From Panicum virgatum (taxonomy: Eukaryota; Streptophyta; Magnoliopsida; Poales; Poaceae): 64,000 nucleotides of DNA. Below, in pieces: positions 33,229 through 45,396 of the stretch; within the stretch, counting starts at the first letter, position 1, and each line of letters begins with the position of its first letter. A program made the position numbers and the translations under genes. Location of the stretch: the NCBI RefSeq assembly GCF_016808335.1, contig NC_053143.1, positions 1,335,398-1,399,397 on the forward strand, given 5' to 3'. The notes under the pieces were generated by a model. It was not told the DNA's origin. It did not search any database and was given only the letters and a program-made list of their open reading frames with translations.

Positions 33229-34481
33229 GTACTTGTTTGATAGTGTAAATTAGCTGACATGGTGATGGACATGGACGAAATATAGGCATACCACTGTAAG
33301 GTCCATGGGTATGAAAAACAACTAAGGCAAGCTCAGGTGGTGCTCCTGCAAGCTTCTGCACACATGAAGAACAAGTTATACATTGACACAATTCTTGGAA
33401 TAGCATACACAAACTGAGAACACATACAATTAACAAATCATTAGGACAGAATTACCTGCCCTGGCAGTTCACTTGCACAGAAGTTCCTGCACATATTTGA
33501 ATTTCCTCCACAAATAAGTCACTCCACAAATAAGTCAAAAAAAGTAAAAATCACATAGCAGAGTCGTGTGAAAAATGAATTATGACATGTTGTTTAAACG
33601 CTACTCACTAGTCAACTGTGTTCGTCGTGCCGGCCATTTAATCTATATCATCACATTTAATCTGTTTTTAGCCCATATAATCAGCCATGTAGTCTGACTA
33701 TTCGCTAAACAAAGGGTGACCGAATGTTTAGCGTTTATGCTAACACTGTTCAAAACACTGACCAAGATTTTTGGTATGCCAATCAGATTATTATTTTTTT
33801 AAAAAAAATGTGTATAGTTGTGACAAGACAGAAGATTGAAGGCATGGGTACTACAGATAAATAAAATAGATGATAACTCCACAAGGGAAGTTCCAAAAAA
33901 TGGTTTGCAAAGCCAACAACCTGCTAGTGGTAGGTAACACCCTTCTACCTAGCTCCTAAATCCTAATAGTCACTTGGTCTGTCTGATCGCCAGTTAGTAA
34001 CTCGGTGCTCCAGCGTATTAATTTATTTATTAAACACTAGCAAAAGAGATCATTCCCTCCTTTCCGACAAGCAATGATCAACAAACCAAATCAGGAATCA
34101 TCAAACAATCCAACCCCAATCTCTGGAAGCTTAATTTGTTTTAGAATTTCCCCAAAAGCTTAAAATAGTCCTCACAGGTTCCCACGATATGATCCAGCGA
34201 TAGAGACGGCGAACACTCTGGGCGACTGGCCTCCCCCCTGAACCCTAGCAAAGAGGCAACAAGAAATTTCCCCACAAGCACCTCCGCATCCAAGCCTCCC
34301 CGCTTGTCTCGCGCACTAGAATCTGAAGCATGAGCTATGCCGGGAACAGAACAGAACAGGACAGAAAAGGGGCATACCGCACGATCTTCTCGACGTAGTC
34401 CGCCACAATGGTGGACCAGTAGGGCCCCATCGCCGCCGTCCCCTCGACGGCAACCACCAGCTGCCTCTCCACGGCCGTCAT

Positions 34482-35300
34482 CTGCCGCCCTCTGCTTCCA
34501 TTCCCCTCCCCGTTCCCCTCCCTGCCTCCCTTTCACAGCCGCCGCCCCTGCTCCCGTCCCCCGTCCCCCGCCGCCGCCGCTAGCCAGCCCGCGCCAGCGC
34601 AGCAGCGCTCCTCCAAGCCGCCGCCGCCAGCCCGCTCCTCCAAGCGGCGGCACCGCCAGCCCTCCCTCTAACGGGTCCCGCTCGGGCACTCGCCGAGACC
34701 CCGACGGCCCGACCCTGACCCCCGCCGCCGCCGCTGCAAGCCAGCCCGCTCCTCCAAGCCGCCGCCGCCAGCCCGCTCGCCGGCGTCCGCTCCTCCAAGC
34801 CGCCGCCGCCAGCCCGCTCGCCGGCGTCCGCTCCTCCAAGCTGCCGCCGCCAGCCCGCTCCGGCTCGGACGCGCGCCCGCCCCCCAGGCCCCCTGGAGGA
34901 GGCAAGCAGGGAGTGCCGGCGCCCCAGGAGGAGGCGAGCAGGGAGTGCCGGCGTCCGACGGCTCGAGCCCCGCGACCCGCATCCGCCGTCCGCCGGCCTG
35001 ATCTCCAAGGTTCGCAGCGGGTTCGCGGGCGTACCCGCGGGTGACGGGTACGGGCGTAGCTTTCCACCCGTCGCGGGTCGCGGGTGCGGGTCTGTATCCT
35101 TCATACCTCGATTTACGCCCTTGGCAGCTCGAGTTCGAGTCGAAACCGAGAGCGCAGGCGACGCGGAATTGAGAGATTTAGAGAGACGAGAATAGAAGAG
35201 ACTAGGAATTGAGAGATCTAAAGGATTGGATAGGGTAGATTAGAGGAGACACAAGCACACAAAGACTCGCCGCGCCCACGCAGACCGAGGCAGTTGTGTC
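34482..35300. promoter_or_regulatory. Shared upstream region between MED25 and the F-box gene
   Basis: The MED25 start (34481, minus) and F-box start (35301, plus) diverge from this 819-bp, GC-rich stretch, so it probably holds both promoters. It contains a 41-bp tandem repeat (units at 34748, 34789 and 34830, each starting GCTCCTCCAAGC). Long open frames seen here on both strands are products of GC-rich repeats. I see no convincing TATA box for either gene. Confidence 0.5.
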
Positions 35301-38300
35301 ATGGGGATGCTGTCGCTAAATCACCTCATGCTCAAGCAGAAGCGGTGGAGCCGCCGGCGAACCCAAGCTCTCACGCTCAAGCAGAAGCGGTGGAGCCGCC
35401 GGCGAACCCAACCTCGCAGTAAGTCGTCTCCTAGTCCCCTCGACCTCTCTGTTATTCTTCTCTTTGAAATCTATTGTAAGCTTTGCGTAGTATTGCTCCA
35501 TTGCCCTAGGTATGCGCTTCCTCGTAGAAAAAGATTAGCCTTTTATAGTGGTTCATGTTTACTCACATTACTTCATGGGGTAATCTGTCCTTTGGAGGGA
35601 GAACCAAACTTTACATCTACATTGATCTATACTAAGCAACGAAACACCAAGGTTGCCCCTTTTTTCTAGGACTTAGAGCCATGCTCTTTTTTGGGTTAAT
35701 CAGATACACACCACTATAAAATGTCACGGTTTTTAGATCTGTCATTACTATTCACGATGTTAGGCTAGGCTCACCAGGATGCCCATCCACTGTTCCAACT
35801 ACCACCCTCTCTGTCTACAGCGCCGCACAGTGTTGAGCGCTCTTTTTTAGGCACACAGGATATTATACAGGTGCCTGAAAATACTTCACAATCAAGGCGA
35901 ACTAACAGTATCAAGGCGAGCTAACAGTATCATACGTGGTGAAACCGTTACCATGCGTTAAAGTTATTTGGTATTGGAGTTCAAGGATTAAGAGGAGAGT
36001 CTCATGATAGTTCAAAGGTCAAAAATGGGCTTACTCCAAATGTTTATGACCTATGTAGTTTTTTTCTTGAATCAAAACAACTTTTTTATTAGATATATTT
36101 TATTACTACCTCCTCCTGATTACATATTTATATATGATGTCTGGACATATATTTTGTACTGCAGTTATTTTTTTAATCTGGACGTCCTATATTAGCGATT
36201 GGAGGGATTTGTTTGCAACAATTTTGTGGTAGAAACAAACTGGATTGTTCTGCTTCCATCCATATGCTTGCGTTGCTAAAGTTAGGGCATGTTTGGTGCT
36301 CGGGCGTGGGTTGCCTTGCGTCGCTGGCACAAGCCCTGATATCCTTGCCCATCCCGGCGAGCTAAAACGTCTCTCCGCCAGATTCTAGACAAAGCTTGCT
36401 CGCACGAACACCGAGATGCATCAGCAAAGCTACCAAATGCACAAGTTCATTGGCTATCCTCGATGGTCAAGGCAAAATAGTACTGAGCAAGGCTACCAAA
36501 CAGCACCTTAATATCTGTCTGATTACCATGCATGGTGTGCTGCAGATGGATCTACTATTACTCTAGTACCACAGAAGGACTTGCTCTGCCAAGAAGGTGG
36601 TGAAAGATCCACATATTTGGGGCCAAACCTTCCTGAGGTATGTCATAACATGTTGATAATGAAAAGCTTATATTACAAGTAAAACATCTCTATGGTTGCT
36701 CTAAATGATGGGACTATACTAGCTACGTAAAAAATTGTGAACAGATCTTCTAGTATTTACTTTGTTGCTGCTGTGACAGTGAAGGCTAAGCTCTAGCCTC
36801 CTCTAGCTATAGAAAGATGAAAACATTACAGAAAATGCTATTTGAAATACACAGCCTGCATAAACATAGCCCCCCTATAGAAAAGATGAAGGCAAAAGAT
36901 GAAACATATGGCGAAATATTGTCCTTCTGTAACCTGAAGCAGACTGTTTCAAATTTTTAATAGCTATCTTGGCAGCATTTTGGCACTCCTCGTTACAGTA
37001 GCTTCAACTAAACTGCTGCTTCATCTAACAACTTAATTAGCAAGGATTTGTTTCAGTCAAGAACTCAGTCATAGGTGGCCATTGCCTCTGTCAGCCATCC
37101 CTGCCCTCTGCCACTGTGTATCATTGTGATGCTGCACATTTGTGCAAACATGGAGAGATAACCTTGGAGCCTGGGATAGTATGCCCATGTAATCCCGTTG
37201 CTTAAAGACTGAAAAAATATGTTGCCTTTACAACTTCACTGTTACACTATTCTTTCATGCTTTTGCAGGATATCTGGTGCCGTATACTTTCCCTAATGTC
37301 ACTACAAGATGCTGCTCAATCTGCCAGCATATCTCACACATTTTTACGTTCTTGGAGATGCTACCCCTATCTAAATTTCACTAAGGAAACACTGAAACAA
37401 AATGCAAGTGGAAAGGATTATATAGCAAGGCGTTTAATCATGACAGTTAACCAAATTCTTACAAATCACTCAGGCATCGGCGTGAAGACACTTAGGCTTT
37501 CTTTCCCTTATTATTGTGAAGTTGATGCTTGTCAACTTAATCGTTGGCTTCAGATTGCTATCACACCTGGGATTGAAGAAGTCACACTTTTTCTGCCTCC
37601 AAATTACAAGAAAAAATACAGCTTCCCGTGCTCGCTTTTATTTGGTGGGTGTGGAAACTCAATTAAATACATCCGCCTCACCGAGTGTGCCTTCCATCCC
37701 CCAGTTGGATTTGTTTGCTTGAGAAGCTTGACAAAGCTGCATTTGTATCAAGTGCGTATTACAGGTGATGAGTTAGGGTCTCTTGTTTCCAATTGTTTTG
37801 CTTTGGAGAAGTTGGAACTCAAATGTTGCGATCGGCTAATCTTCCTGAAAATACCATTGTGGCTAGAGCGGCTCAGCTTCCTTGTGGTGTCTGAGTGCTA
37901 CAAGCTACAAGTTATAGAGAGCAAAGCTCCAAACCTCTTCACTTTTAGATTTTTTGGTGGCCCAGTACGCCTCTCGCTTGGAGAATCTTCACATGTGAAG
38001 AATCTAGATATTCAACTTGCTTATAGGCCTAACTCTCTTCTTTATGCTATTACCGAGCTTCCTTCTGCTGCGCCAAATCTTGAAACTCTTACAGTAACTT
38101 CGGTTAATGAGGTATACTCTAAAACTTCAGATTACCAGTGTTATGGCGTATAGTCATGCCCTGAAGTATTAGTAACCTGATGTATCTTAACGCAGATCGT
38201 TAATACACCTATGGCAGCTGACAAGTTTCTCAATCTGAAGTACTTAAGGATTCATCTTACTGGTTTTTCTAAGGCTTTTTGCCCAGACTATGACTATCTG

Positions 38301-38861
38301 TCTTTGGTTTCGTTTCTGGATGCTTCACCTACCTTGGAGACTTTCATCCTGAGTGTAAGTTGTTCTTCATGCAATTCCATCTTTTTTTAGAAAAAAAAAG
38401 CTTTTATATCTGTGGTTAATCTTAAGTGACATTAATCTTATCCTGTGCAGGTAAAGCAGAATGACATGAAGCATGATTCAGTTTTTGGGAATGCCTTGCA
38501 TGTGGGGTCGATTCCTGCACACAAGCATAGCAGGCTTAGGAAGGTGCAGATCATTGGCTTCTGCTCTGCAAAGAGCATGGTTGAGCTCACTTGTCATATT
38601 CTCGAGAATGCAACATCCCTTGAAAGCCTTACATTGGACACCATATTTGATCAGTTTGATCAGGGTACAGTGGTTGAGCATGGCGATTGTAGGAGGCGTT
38701 GTGTCCAAAAATACAGTGGATGCGGTCTGATTTCAAGGGAGATGATATTGGAAGCACATGAAGCTCTCAGGGTTGTCAGTATATACATCATAGGAAGAGT
38801 ACCCCCTGCAGTTCAGTTAAATGTTAGGGGGCCTTGCAGCCAGTGTCATAAGGTACCGTAG
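35301..38861 (+). CDS. F-box/LRR protein
   Basis: Five exons join in one frame: 35301-35418, 36546-36637, 37269-38111, 38196-38354 and 38451-38861 (540 residues). All introns have GT-AG ends. The F-box begins at the exon 2/3 junction: YLGPNLPE, then DIWCRILSLMSLQDAAQSAS and SHTFLRSWRCYPYLNF. Leucine-rich repeats follow (for example LEKLELKCCDRLIFLKIP, then LERLSFLVVSECYKLQVIES), ending LNVRGPCSQCHKVP. F-box proteins are substrate adaptors of SCF ubiquitin ligases; this one belongs to a large grass family of F-box/LRR proteins with unknown targets. Exon 1 is short, basic (LKQKRWSRRRTQ) and holds a 45-bp tandem duplication. It was chosen because its phase fits exon 2 exactly, but it is the least certain exon. 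No stop or frame error was found. It diverges from MED25 with 819 bp between starts. Confidence 0.85.
36284..36509. mobile_element. Possible hAT-type MITE in F-box intron 1
   Basis: The ends AGGGCATGTTTGGTGCTC and GCTACCAAACAGCACCTT are imperfect inverted repeats of the common grass 'GGGC(A/C)TGTTTGG' kind. I could not find a clean 8-bp target duplication, so this is tentative. Confidence 0.4.
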
Positions 38862-39652
38862 TTATCCTATAACGTTGTATTTGTTTCCAGCTTTGTTTTT
38901 AGGTTGACTCTTCCTTTTTGGTGCTCGTGAGGGTCGGGTCCAATAAAAACATATACATTACTGTATATGTTTTCATACTGCTAATTTTGGTTGTGACTGT
39001 GATTTTACATTCGTGTACTTTGTTTCTGAAGGTATTAGAATATTTCAATCTTGTCGTTTCTATGTGTCTGCAACAATTCAAGTGCGTTAGAGCATCTTTA
39101 GCAATTGCCTGTGCATCAAATCAAGGTCCTTTGGCCCTGTTTGCAACTCTCTCAGCAGTCAGCAGTTTCTTCTACATGCAACTACAAAAATAAGCAGGAA
39201 GGCTGCTCTTGTGGCTGCTAGCAACAGCGCTTCCCACGCTTATCTCTACCTAATCTCCATTTCTCTAATATTAAAGTAAATAAATAATAATATTAAAATA
39301 ACACATACCTCACGGGTGGGACCGATTATGCATTTTTTCATCCGTGCGTCCCTTGCTATCTACAGTATATATCATGGATCCATGTGTGGTTAAATTTCTT
39401 GTCTAATTATCATCTCCGGTGTCCGCTGCGCTATGACTTCACCATGGCGCCCCCTTGCATGCCCTCATAAATTCAGCCGCGGCCCCTGCAACGCCTGCTT
39501 CCCTTCCGATCCGTGCGTTCTGTATTCATCGCCATGTTTGACGACGCTGAATCATATAACAAGCGGAAGGGGACAAGATGCTGGAGAGGACACCGAGGCA
39601 TATGGGATCTGAGCCTGCACGGCATTAGATGAGAACGAACCAGTGGTACATA
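38862..39652. other. Intergenic region, nothing clear
   Basis: Downstream of the F-box gene. No gene, repeat structure or mobile element end was recognised. Confidence 0.4.
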
Positions 39653-40038
39653 CTCCCTCCGGGTCCAAATTAAGTCTTCCTGTTCGCTTGAGCTGAAAAG
39701 CGCTGAAAATACTGTTCCATGGCTGAATGATTGTGAGAGGAAAACATTGTTCTACAGCTGAAAATAAGCTAAAAGTAGCTCAACCGAACAGTCCGAGTGT
39801 CGTTTTGGACAGCGAAACGGTCTCGAAGATGTATCTTTGACTAACATTTTCTACTAAAACATAAATGAACATTATAATAAATTTGTTTTTTTATAAAAGT
39901 GCTCTTTAAAAAAATCTAAACATGCGACTTTCAACTTTCAAAACTAAATAATTTATAAATTACTCACAATCAAAGTTTAAAATTTTTAACTTAGATCATG
40001 TCTAAAACGACACTTAATTATTTGGGACCCGGAGGAAG
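39653..40038. mobile_element. Stowaway MITE with a nested MITE
   Basis: Outer ends CTCCCTCCGGGTCCAAATTA and TAATTATTTGGGACCCGGAG pair as inverted repeats, with TA on each side (39651-39652 and 40039-40040). Inside, at about 39676-39797, is a second palindromic unit: TCCTGTTCGCTTGAGCT against AGCTCAACCGAACAGTCC. It interrupts the Stowaway between TTAAGT and GTGTCGTTTT, which match the uninterrupted opposite end. The inner unit is therefore a later insertion. Confidence 0.8.
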
Positions 40039-40917
40039 TAGCTGCCGAGCAGGCGGCGAGTATGCAGAATCGTCGAGCTCCACAAAAATGAAGATATGTG
40101 GCTACCCATATCATCAAAACTGCCAATCGACCTGCAACCTGCCCTCAGGTATGTGATGCACAGCCCGGTGAGCTCAAGTCTGGCACTAGTGGCGGTGCCC
40201 AAGGAGTTGTACATATATGCCACGGCATACCCTAAGAACACAAAACACTACTTATCCTAGTGGTTAGTCACCATTGCTTGGATCTGAAAGACCTGCCTTC
40301 AAATCCTGAGAAGGCTACTTTTGCTATCTTTTTTGCCCTGGCATACCCTTAGCATGGAAGCTGGGTCCGCCACTGCTGCCACGCGCAGTCGGTGAGTAGC
40401 CAACGAGCAAAGTTGTACCCAACCATTGTTTTGATATTTTTTCTATATTTTGCTTTGGCGTATTTTTTCCATATTAATTGATGTTACTTACCTAGCTAGT
40501 TTGGTCTAATAATGGCATGGAACTACGTTCGTCCTTCTATTTTTTTTACCATCATTTGTGTTCAGTTTATGGTCCATGCATTTGTGGTTATAAATGTGTT
40601 TTTCCTAACTACTAGACATGTTCTCATGATGAGTCGCTAAATACGTCCAGTCGTACATCATGAGCCGGGGCGGACGGGCCACTAGGGCCATGGCCCTAGT
40701 CTTTGGCCTGACAACAAGGTCATCACTCATCAGCAGTCTGACTCCGTCTTCAGAGCGCTCTCTCTATCTCTGCTCCGGCGCTCCGCGCACTTGGACCTGT
40801 GGTGCCTCTCGCACGGCCGCACGGGGCTCCAGATCAGCAGCTCTTGCCGGCTTGCCGCAGCTGCTTAGCTGGTTCAAGTTTCAATTATCTGAACAATTCA
40901 ATCTGAAATCTATTTTA

Positions 40918-41251
40918 GCCCTTGTTTAGTTACAAAATTCAAAATTCCAAATCTATCGCATCGAACGGGAATCTTACATGCATGGAGTATTAAATCTAGA
41001 CAAAATAAAAAACTAATTGCATAGTTAGCTTGTAAATCACGAGACGAATCTGATGAGCCTAATTAGATCATGATTAGACACTAAATTGATACAGTAACTG
41101 CTACAGTAACCATATGCTACTGACAGATTAGTTAGTCTTAATAAATTCGTCTCGAAGTTTACAGACGAGTTCTATAATTGGTCTATGTTTAATACTTTAA
41201 ATGTGAAAATATTCCATTTCAAAAAGTTTACGGAGGTAACTAAACAAGGGC
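40918..41251. mobile_element. Tourist-type MITE (PIF/Harbinger-like)
   Basis: Terminal inverted repeats GCCCTTGTTTAGTTAC and GTAACTAAACAAGGGC are perfect over 16 bp. The flanking duplication is TTA (40915-40917 and 41252-41254), as expected for Tourist elements. Length 334 bp, internally AT-rich, no coding capacity. Confidence 0.9.
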
Positions 41252-42381
41252 TTAATCTCTTATTCCATATGAACTTGTTTATATTTTACGTTACCCGGTG
41301 TTAGCTAGTGTTACGTGATAATGTTATAAAATAATAACTAATTCGGATTACCAATATAAACTTAAATCATTAATTTTAGTTTGTGTCCTTATGACCTTGT
41401 TTAATTTTTATTACCAACTTATTCATATGTTTTGACGCCAAATGTATTGTTGTTGTCCATGCCGATGAAGGCATGAGACGGACGCAGCTAAATTACGGCC
41501 GTAATTTAAATGTTCCGCACGGCCGTACCACTTTTGGCAAGTCAACACTCGATAGCATCCGTTCTTTCCACTTTTAGTAGCAAGCTGTTTTCTTTGTGCT
41601 TCGGAGGCAGAAAACACGAATATCATCAAGCATATACAAATACCAGGCATCTTTACAAACACACAGTATTGTTACATTTCTCCTCCGCTTCTTGACGTTC
41701 TAATTGGAATGGAGATACGCGAGTGGGTTCTTAATCTTAGAGATCAAACTCAGCTAAGGCTATCCTTTGGAGAGGAATGATACAATAACTCACCAATTCT
41801 ACTGCTATATAGCATCACCACTAGTTTGGCACAGATCTGCATCACATTAGTAAGAATAAAATGGTTAGCAATGGATAGTGCAAACACAACATAACATTCC
41901 ATATCTCTCCATGTGCCAAGTTTATCTAAAAATGGCCTAGATTGCCGGATCAGATAGGCCACAATTTCAGATATATACACCAGTGGAACTTCCTGTATAA
42001 TGGTCGAGCATCGACCTAGTTTAGGACAACACACTAAATAACAAACAACTAGATAAACTAGCAATTATTCAGAGAGGTAGCGTTATGAACAACAAACTAG
42101 AGCAGCGCGTCACCTGAAACCAGCAATTTAGGACACCATGGCCACCATTCGACTTCTAAAAAAACACTAAACAAATTCTCAGTAATATTAGCCAAATGGT
42201 GCTTTGTGGCATAGCATTTAATATATCTATCCCACCACCCCGACTCTTCACATTAAATTTGCCTACTAGAAACATTGCATTGTCTAATCATAAACAAAAT
42301 TTTGCCAAGTCAAAATAACATTTTTGCCTAACTGAATCAGAATATTATGGCAAATCAATTGGGAAATTATTTTGCCTAACT
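41252..42381. other. Intergenic region, nothing clear
   Basis: AT-rich sequence between the Tourist MITE and the right inverted-repeat arm. The stretch just before 42382 shares the 'ttgcctaact' style of the arm and is probably a continuation of the same parent sequence that the left arm lacks. No gene recognised. Confidence 0.4.
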
Positions 42382-44184
42382 AAAACATTAAATTGCCTAG
42401 CCAATACAATACTTTGCCTAGTTAAAATAGCATTTTTGACTAATTAAGTCACAATATTATACCAAATTAATTGAAGAACTATTTTTCCTAAGTAAAACAT
42501 TAACTATTCCTAAGTAAAACATTAACTATTCACATCATTTTACTCACATAGAGTATGGACTAAAAATACATACAGACTAAAGAGCTAGCTTATCTAAAGG
42601 CAATTGTAGACCTAGTACTAAAGGGAAACAATAAAAAAGGGAATATGAGATGCTAAAAAACCCCTACCAAATGAAATGCATTATTCTTCGATTTCAAAAT
42701 CATATTATTGCCTAAACAAAATCATATTATTGCATAACTAAAACCATATGAGTGCCTAATGAAGTGTATCATTTTGTCTAATAAATAAACGTATTGTTTG
42801 GCACACAGTCATATCATAAAATTCATATTAACTGTAATACTAATTATTAGAATCCAATTGATTAGCATACATCAATAGTAAATCATACGAGATAGGGATA
42901 AAGTATTTTAGCTAGGTTATCAATAGCCCCAGTTAAGCTTTTCAGTTCTATTTGAGTCATCAAACTGAATGGAAGCTGCAGGTAAATAGAAGAACAAAGA
43001 AAGTACATCCTAAGGAAAAAACACTCCCATGATTGAACTATTCAGCATGTCATTTGGCCCACCACCACAGCAGCACTAGAGGTAGCAATCTTTCAGTTTG
43101 GTCACTGATAAAGAAATATGGTTCAATTGGATCTAAATTTTAAATAGCTAACAACGATGAACATGGAAATGCACTCTCTAATTTCAATGTTGATTGCATA
43201 TAATGGTTAAATGGAAAATTATATAAAATTCCTCATTACTTTGACATTCTTTATATAACAATAATGTTGTACTAAATCAGCTAATTAGCTTGCCTAATTA
43301 TAATCATACTATTGCTTAATGAAGTGGATTGTAGGGAACCAGAAAAAGTAACAGTTAAGTGCATGCAAAAAAAGAGAAAAGGCTAAGGTCTAAGGGGGTG
43401 AATGTTGAACCAAAGAGGAAGACAAATGCAGAATTTGCAGGTCACCAACTCATAATGATGCATGGTGTCTAGAAAAGAGGGGAAGGAAATCTAGAGCCAG
43501 CAGCTGCAATTGTTGGGCAGCTACAATAGTTTATGTATGATGGAACTGAATTAGCCAACAACTAACTAAAGATTTTGAAAACAATAGATCATGCATGTAC
43601 ACATAAACGGAGGAGATAAAAAATAACAGTAGGATAACTATTGCTTTTTAGGACAATTTAAAAAATAACAGTAGGATAACTATTGCTTTTAGGACAATTA
43701 TCATTGCCTATCTAATAGCACATTCTTACCTAATCATATCTATATTATTGCCTAATGCAGAACCACGCATAAAATGTGAAGAACCGAACAAGCTACCTAC
43801 AATCAAAATGCGAACATGAAGAGCTGTATTATTGCACAACCTATTATATAGGTAAAAATCATCAATTAAAACTAACAATGAAAAATTCTATATCATTAGT
43901 ACAAATAAAAATTATAAATTCTTTTCCTTTCCTCTAATCCCCATCGTGGCGCCATCTTTGAGTTGAGTTGGATTTCTTTATTTTAGTTTTACCCCAATTC
44001 AACACCCACAAACCCCAGTCTCATTCTCCATCCCTCTAATCAAGCAAATATGTTAGCAACTCTTCCTTTTCCTCTCAAATCAGGGCTTAGGCTTACTTTA
44101 AATTAGAAAGAGCAGCTAAAGCATTGTTTAATGCCCAAAACATGCTAGACAACACCAATTTAAGCTATAAAAATGAATCATATT
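42382..44184 (-). repeat. Right arm of the 1.8-kb inverted repeat
   Basis: Reverse complement of 7035-8815, about 1.8 kb with few differences. The outer ends correspond at GAATCATATT (44175-44184) and AATATGATTC (7035-7044). The inner ends correspond at 42382 and 8815. Similar sequence style continues beyond both ends here but not on the left, so the right copy looks like the parent and the left a cut piece. Confidence 0.8.
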
Positions 44185-45382
44185 ATTCCAAACCCATATT
44201 ATTGCCTAATTAAGTTTGGAGCAATTTTGCAACTCTAAATTAGAAACTCAGATTGCAATGCGGAATCGGCATTGGGGGTCAGTACATTGTAGAACATTTG
44301 GTGACTATCTACTATTACATTTGAAGATTGTGCACATTACTCACACAATCATGTGGAATAAGAGAACACAAACAACCATGTTCATGTAGATCCATTCAAC
44401 ATTGAAAGAAAAAGGGAAATGATGCTACAAGCATTGCATGAACATTGAACAAAACAAATGCAAGGGATACGTACAGTGGAAAATCAGCCACGGTCGAAAC
44501 TACATATGCAAGAGAAGTAATCAGCAATAGATTAATCACAACCATATTATCTAGTACTCCGCACGCACAGGAATCCACGGTCCCAAAAAGCCAAATTGAG
44601 TACGTACTAGAGCGACCTCCGTGCAGGCACCAGCACCGCAGGCATCGCACAATCTGCCCAACAGACCTCGGCTCCACCTCCACGGGTCTACGGCACGAAG
44701 CAACAGACTATAAGCGAGGATCTAGACGAGGATTGAGGACACGAGGTCGATGATAACAAGCTTTTGCTTGCTTCCACTCCATTTCTCCCAGATCCTCGCA
44801 GCCTCTCCTGCTCGTACTCCCCTCGAGCGTGATCCACATACGCCGCTGCAAGCAGATACATCAGAATACTCGGCACTTACCCGGCGGCCGGCGGTGAGGT
44901 TATTTGCCGGCCGGCCCTGGCGTCAGTGGCCGGGGAGGAGGGGAGGTCACCCTCCACACGCCAAATCTTCACACTTATGCAACAGAGTTGGGGGAGCCGC
45001 CGAGCGATGTGACGAGGATGGCGGAGACGTAGAAATCTACCAGGGATGTGAAGAGAATGCGAGCAGTGAAGTTGCCTAGGAGGATCTGAGGAGGAGAGAG
45101 AGGAACCCTAGAGAGAGAAGGAAAGGAGACGGAATGATTTTGAAGAGTGAGGGAGCAGCCGAGCGGGGCTGGCCGGTGGCCTGGAAAAGAACTCTTGCGC
45201 TTCGAGTCTTTTTGATGAAAATAGATGGTGGAAACGAGTGGCCGTGCGGAAGGACCAAAATACGCCGGCCGCAGTAAAGTCATTACCTTTAAGGACGACC
45301 ATATATAGTTGAACTATCACCGGAAATATAAGAGATTTTCATCTACTTTTGGAATTTCTTCATATGGCTTGTATTATGGATC
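44185..45382 (-). other. Possible 5' end of a minus-strand gene
   Basis: Around 44690-45290 the minus strand is GC-richer and CT-rich in places (CTCTCTAGGGTTCCTCTCTC, near 45100), like a plant 5' untranslated region. No protein I can name follows. It could be the original 5' part of a gene whose intron includes the repeat arm. Confidence 0.3.
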
Positions 45383-45396
45383 GTATGTGTAGTTTT

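Larger units (their letters stand above)
21970..34481 (-). pseudogene. MED25: MED25 (Mediator subunit 25 / PFT1), broken copy
   Basis: MED25 links transcription factors (jasmonate, light, flowering) to Mediator. Minus-strand exons: 34481-34378 (ATG; MTAVERQLVVAVEGTAAMGP), 33486-33456, 33355-33292, 32898-32768, 31833-31621, 31511-31446 (VWA domain), 25777-25567, 24472-24104, 23991-23938, 23548-23520, 23172-23107, 23006-22922, 22701-22615 (activator-interacting/PTOV domain) and 22533-21970 (Gln-rich tail ending GSMPGGGFLS, stop 21970-21972). Phases agree from exon 1 into exon 8. Defects: exon 8 starts VNGPMIGRQSVGVGGISTAT but the later part (SVQPVAQGG to PPKYVKIWE) is in another frame, and the long middle region usual in the family is missing; exon 11 has AA instead of AG at its acceptor (23174-23173); the Gln-rich exon has two in-frame TAG and one TAA, each one transition from a Gln codon. 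A gypsy element lies in the intron after exon 6. Identity is certain; loss of function is inferred. Confidence 0.92.

Noticed and set aside
34141..35104. Long Arg/Ala/Gly/Pro-rich open frames on both strands
   Set aside because: GC-rich tandem repeats upstream of MED25 and the F-box gene keep all frames open; no domain seen.
36090..36205. Stowaway-like MITE in F-box intron 1
   Set aside because: Ends (CCTCCTCCTGATTACA and AGCGATTGGAGGGA) pair too poorly to support the call.
7035..44184. The 1.8-kb inverted repeats as ends of a single giant transposon
   Set aside because: Outer ends show no transposon terminal motif or matching target duplication, and related sequence continues beyond the right copy. 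Left as an inverted repeat of unknown origin.
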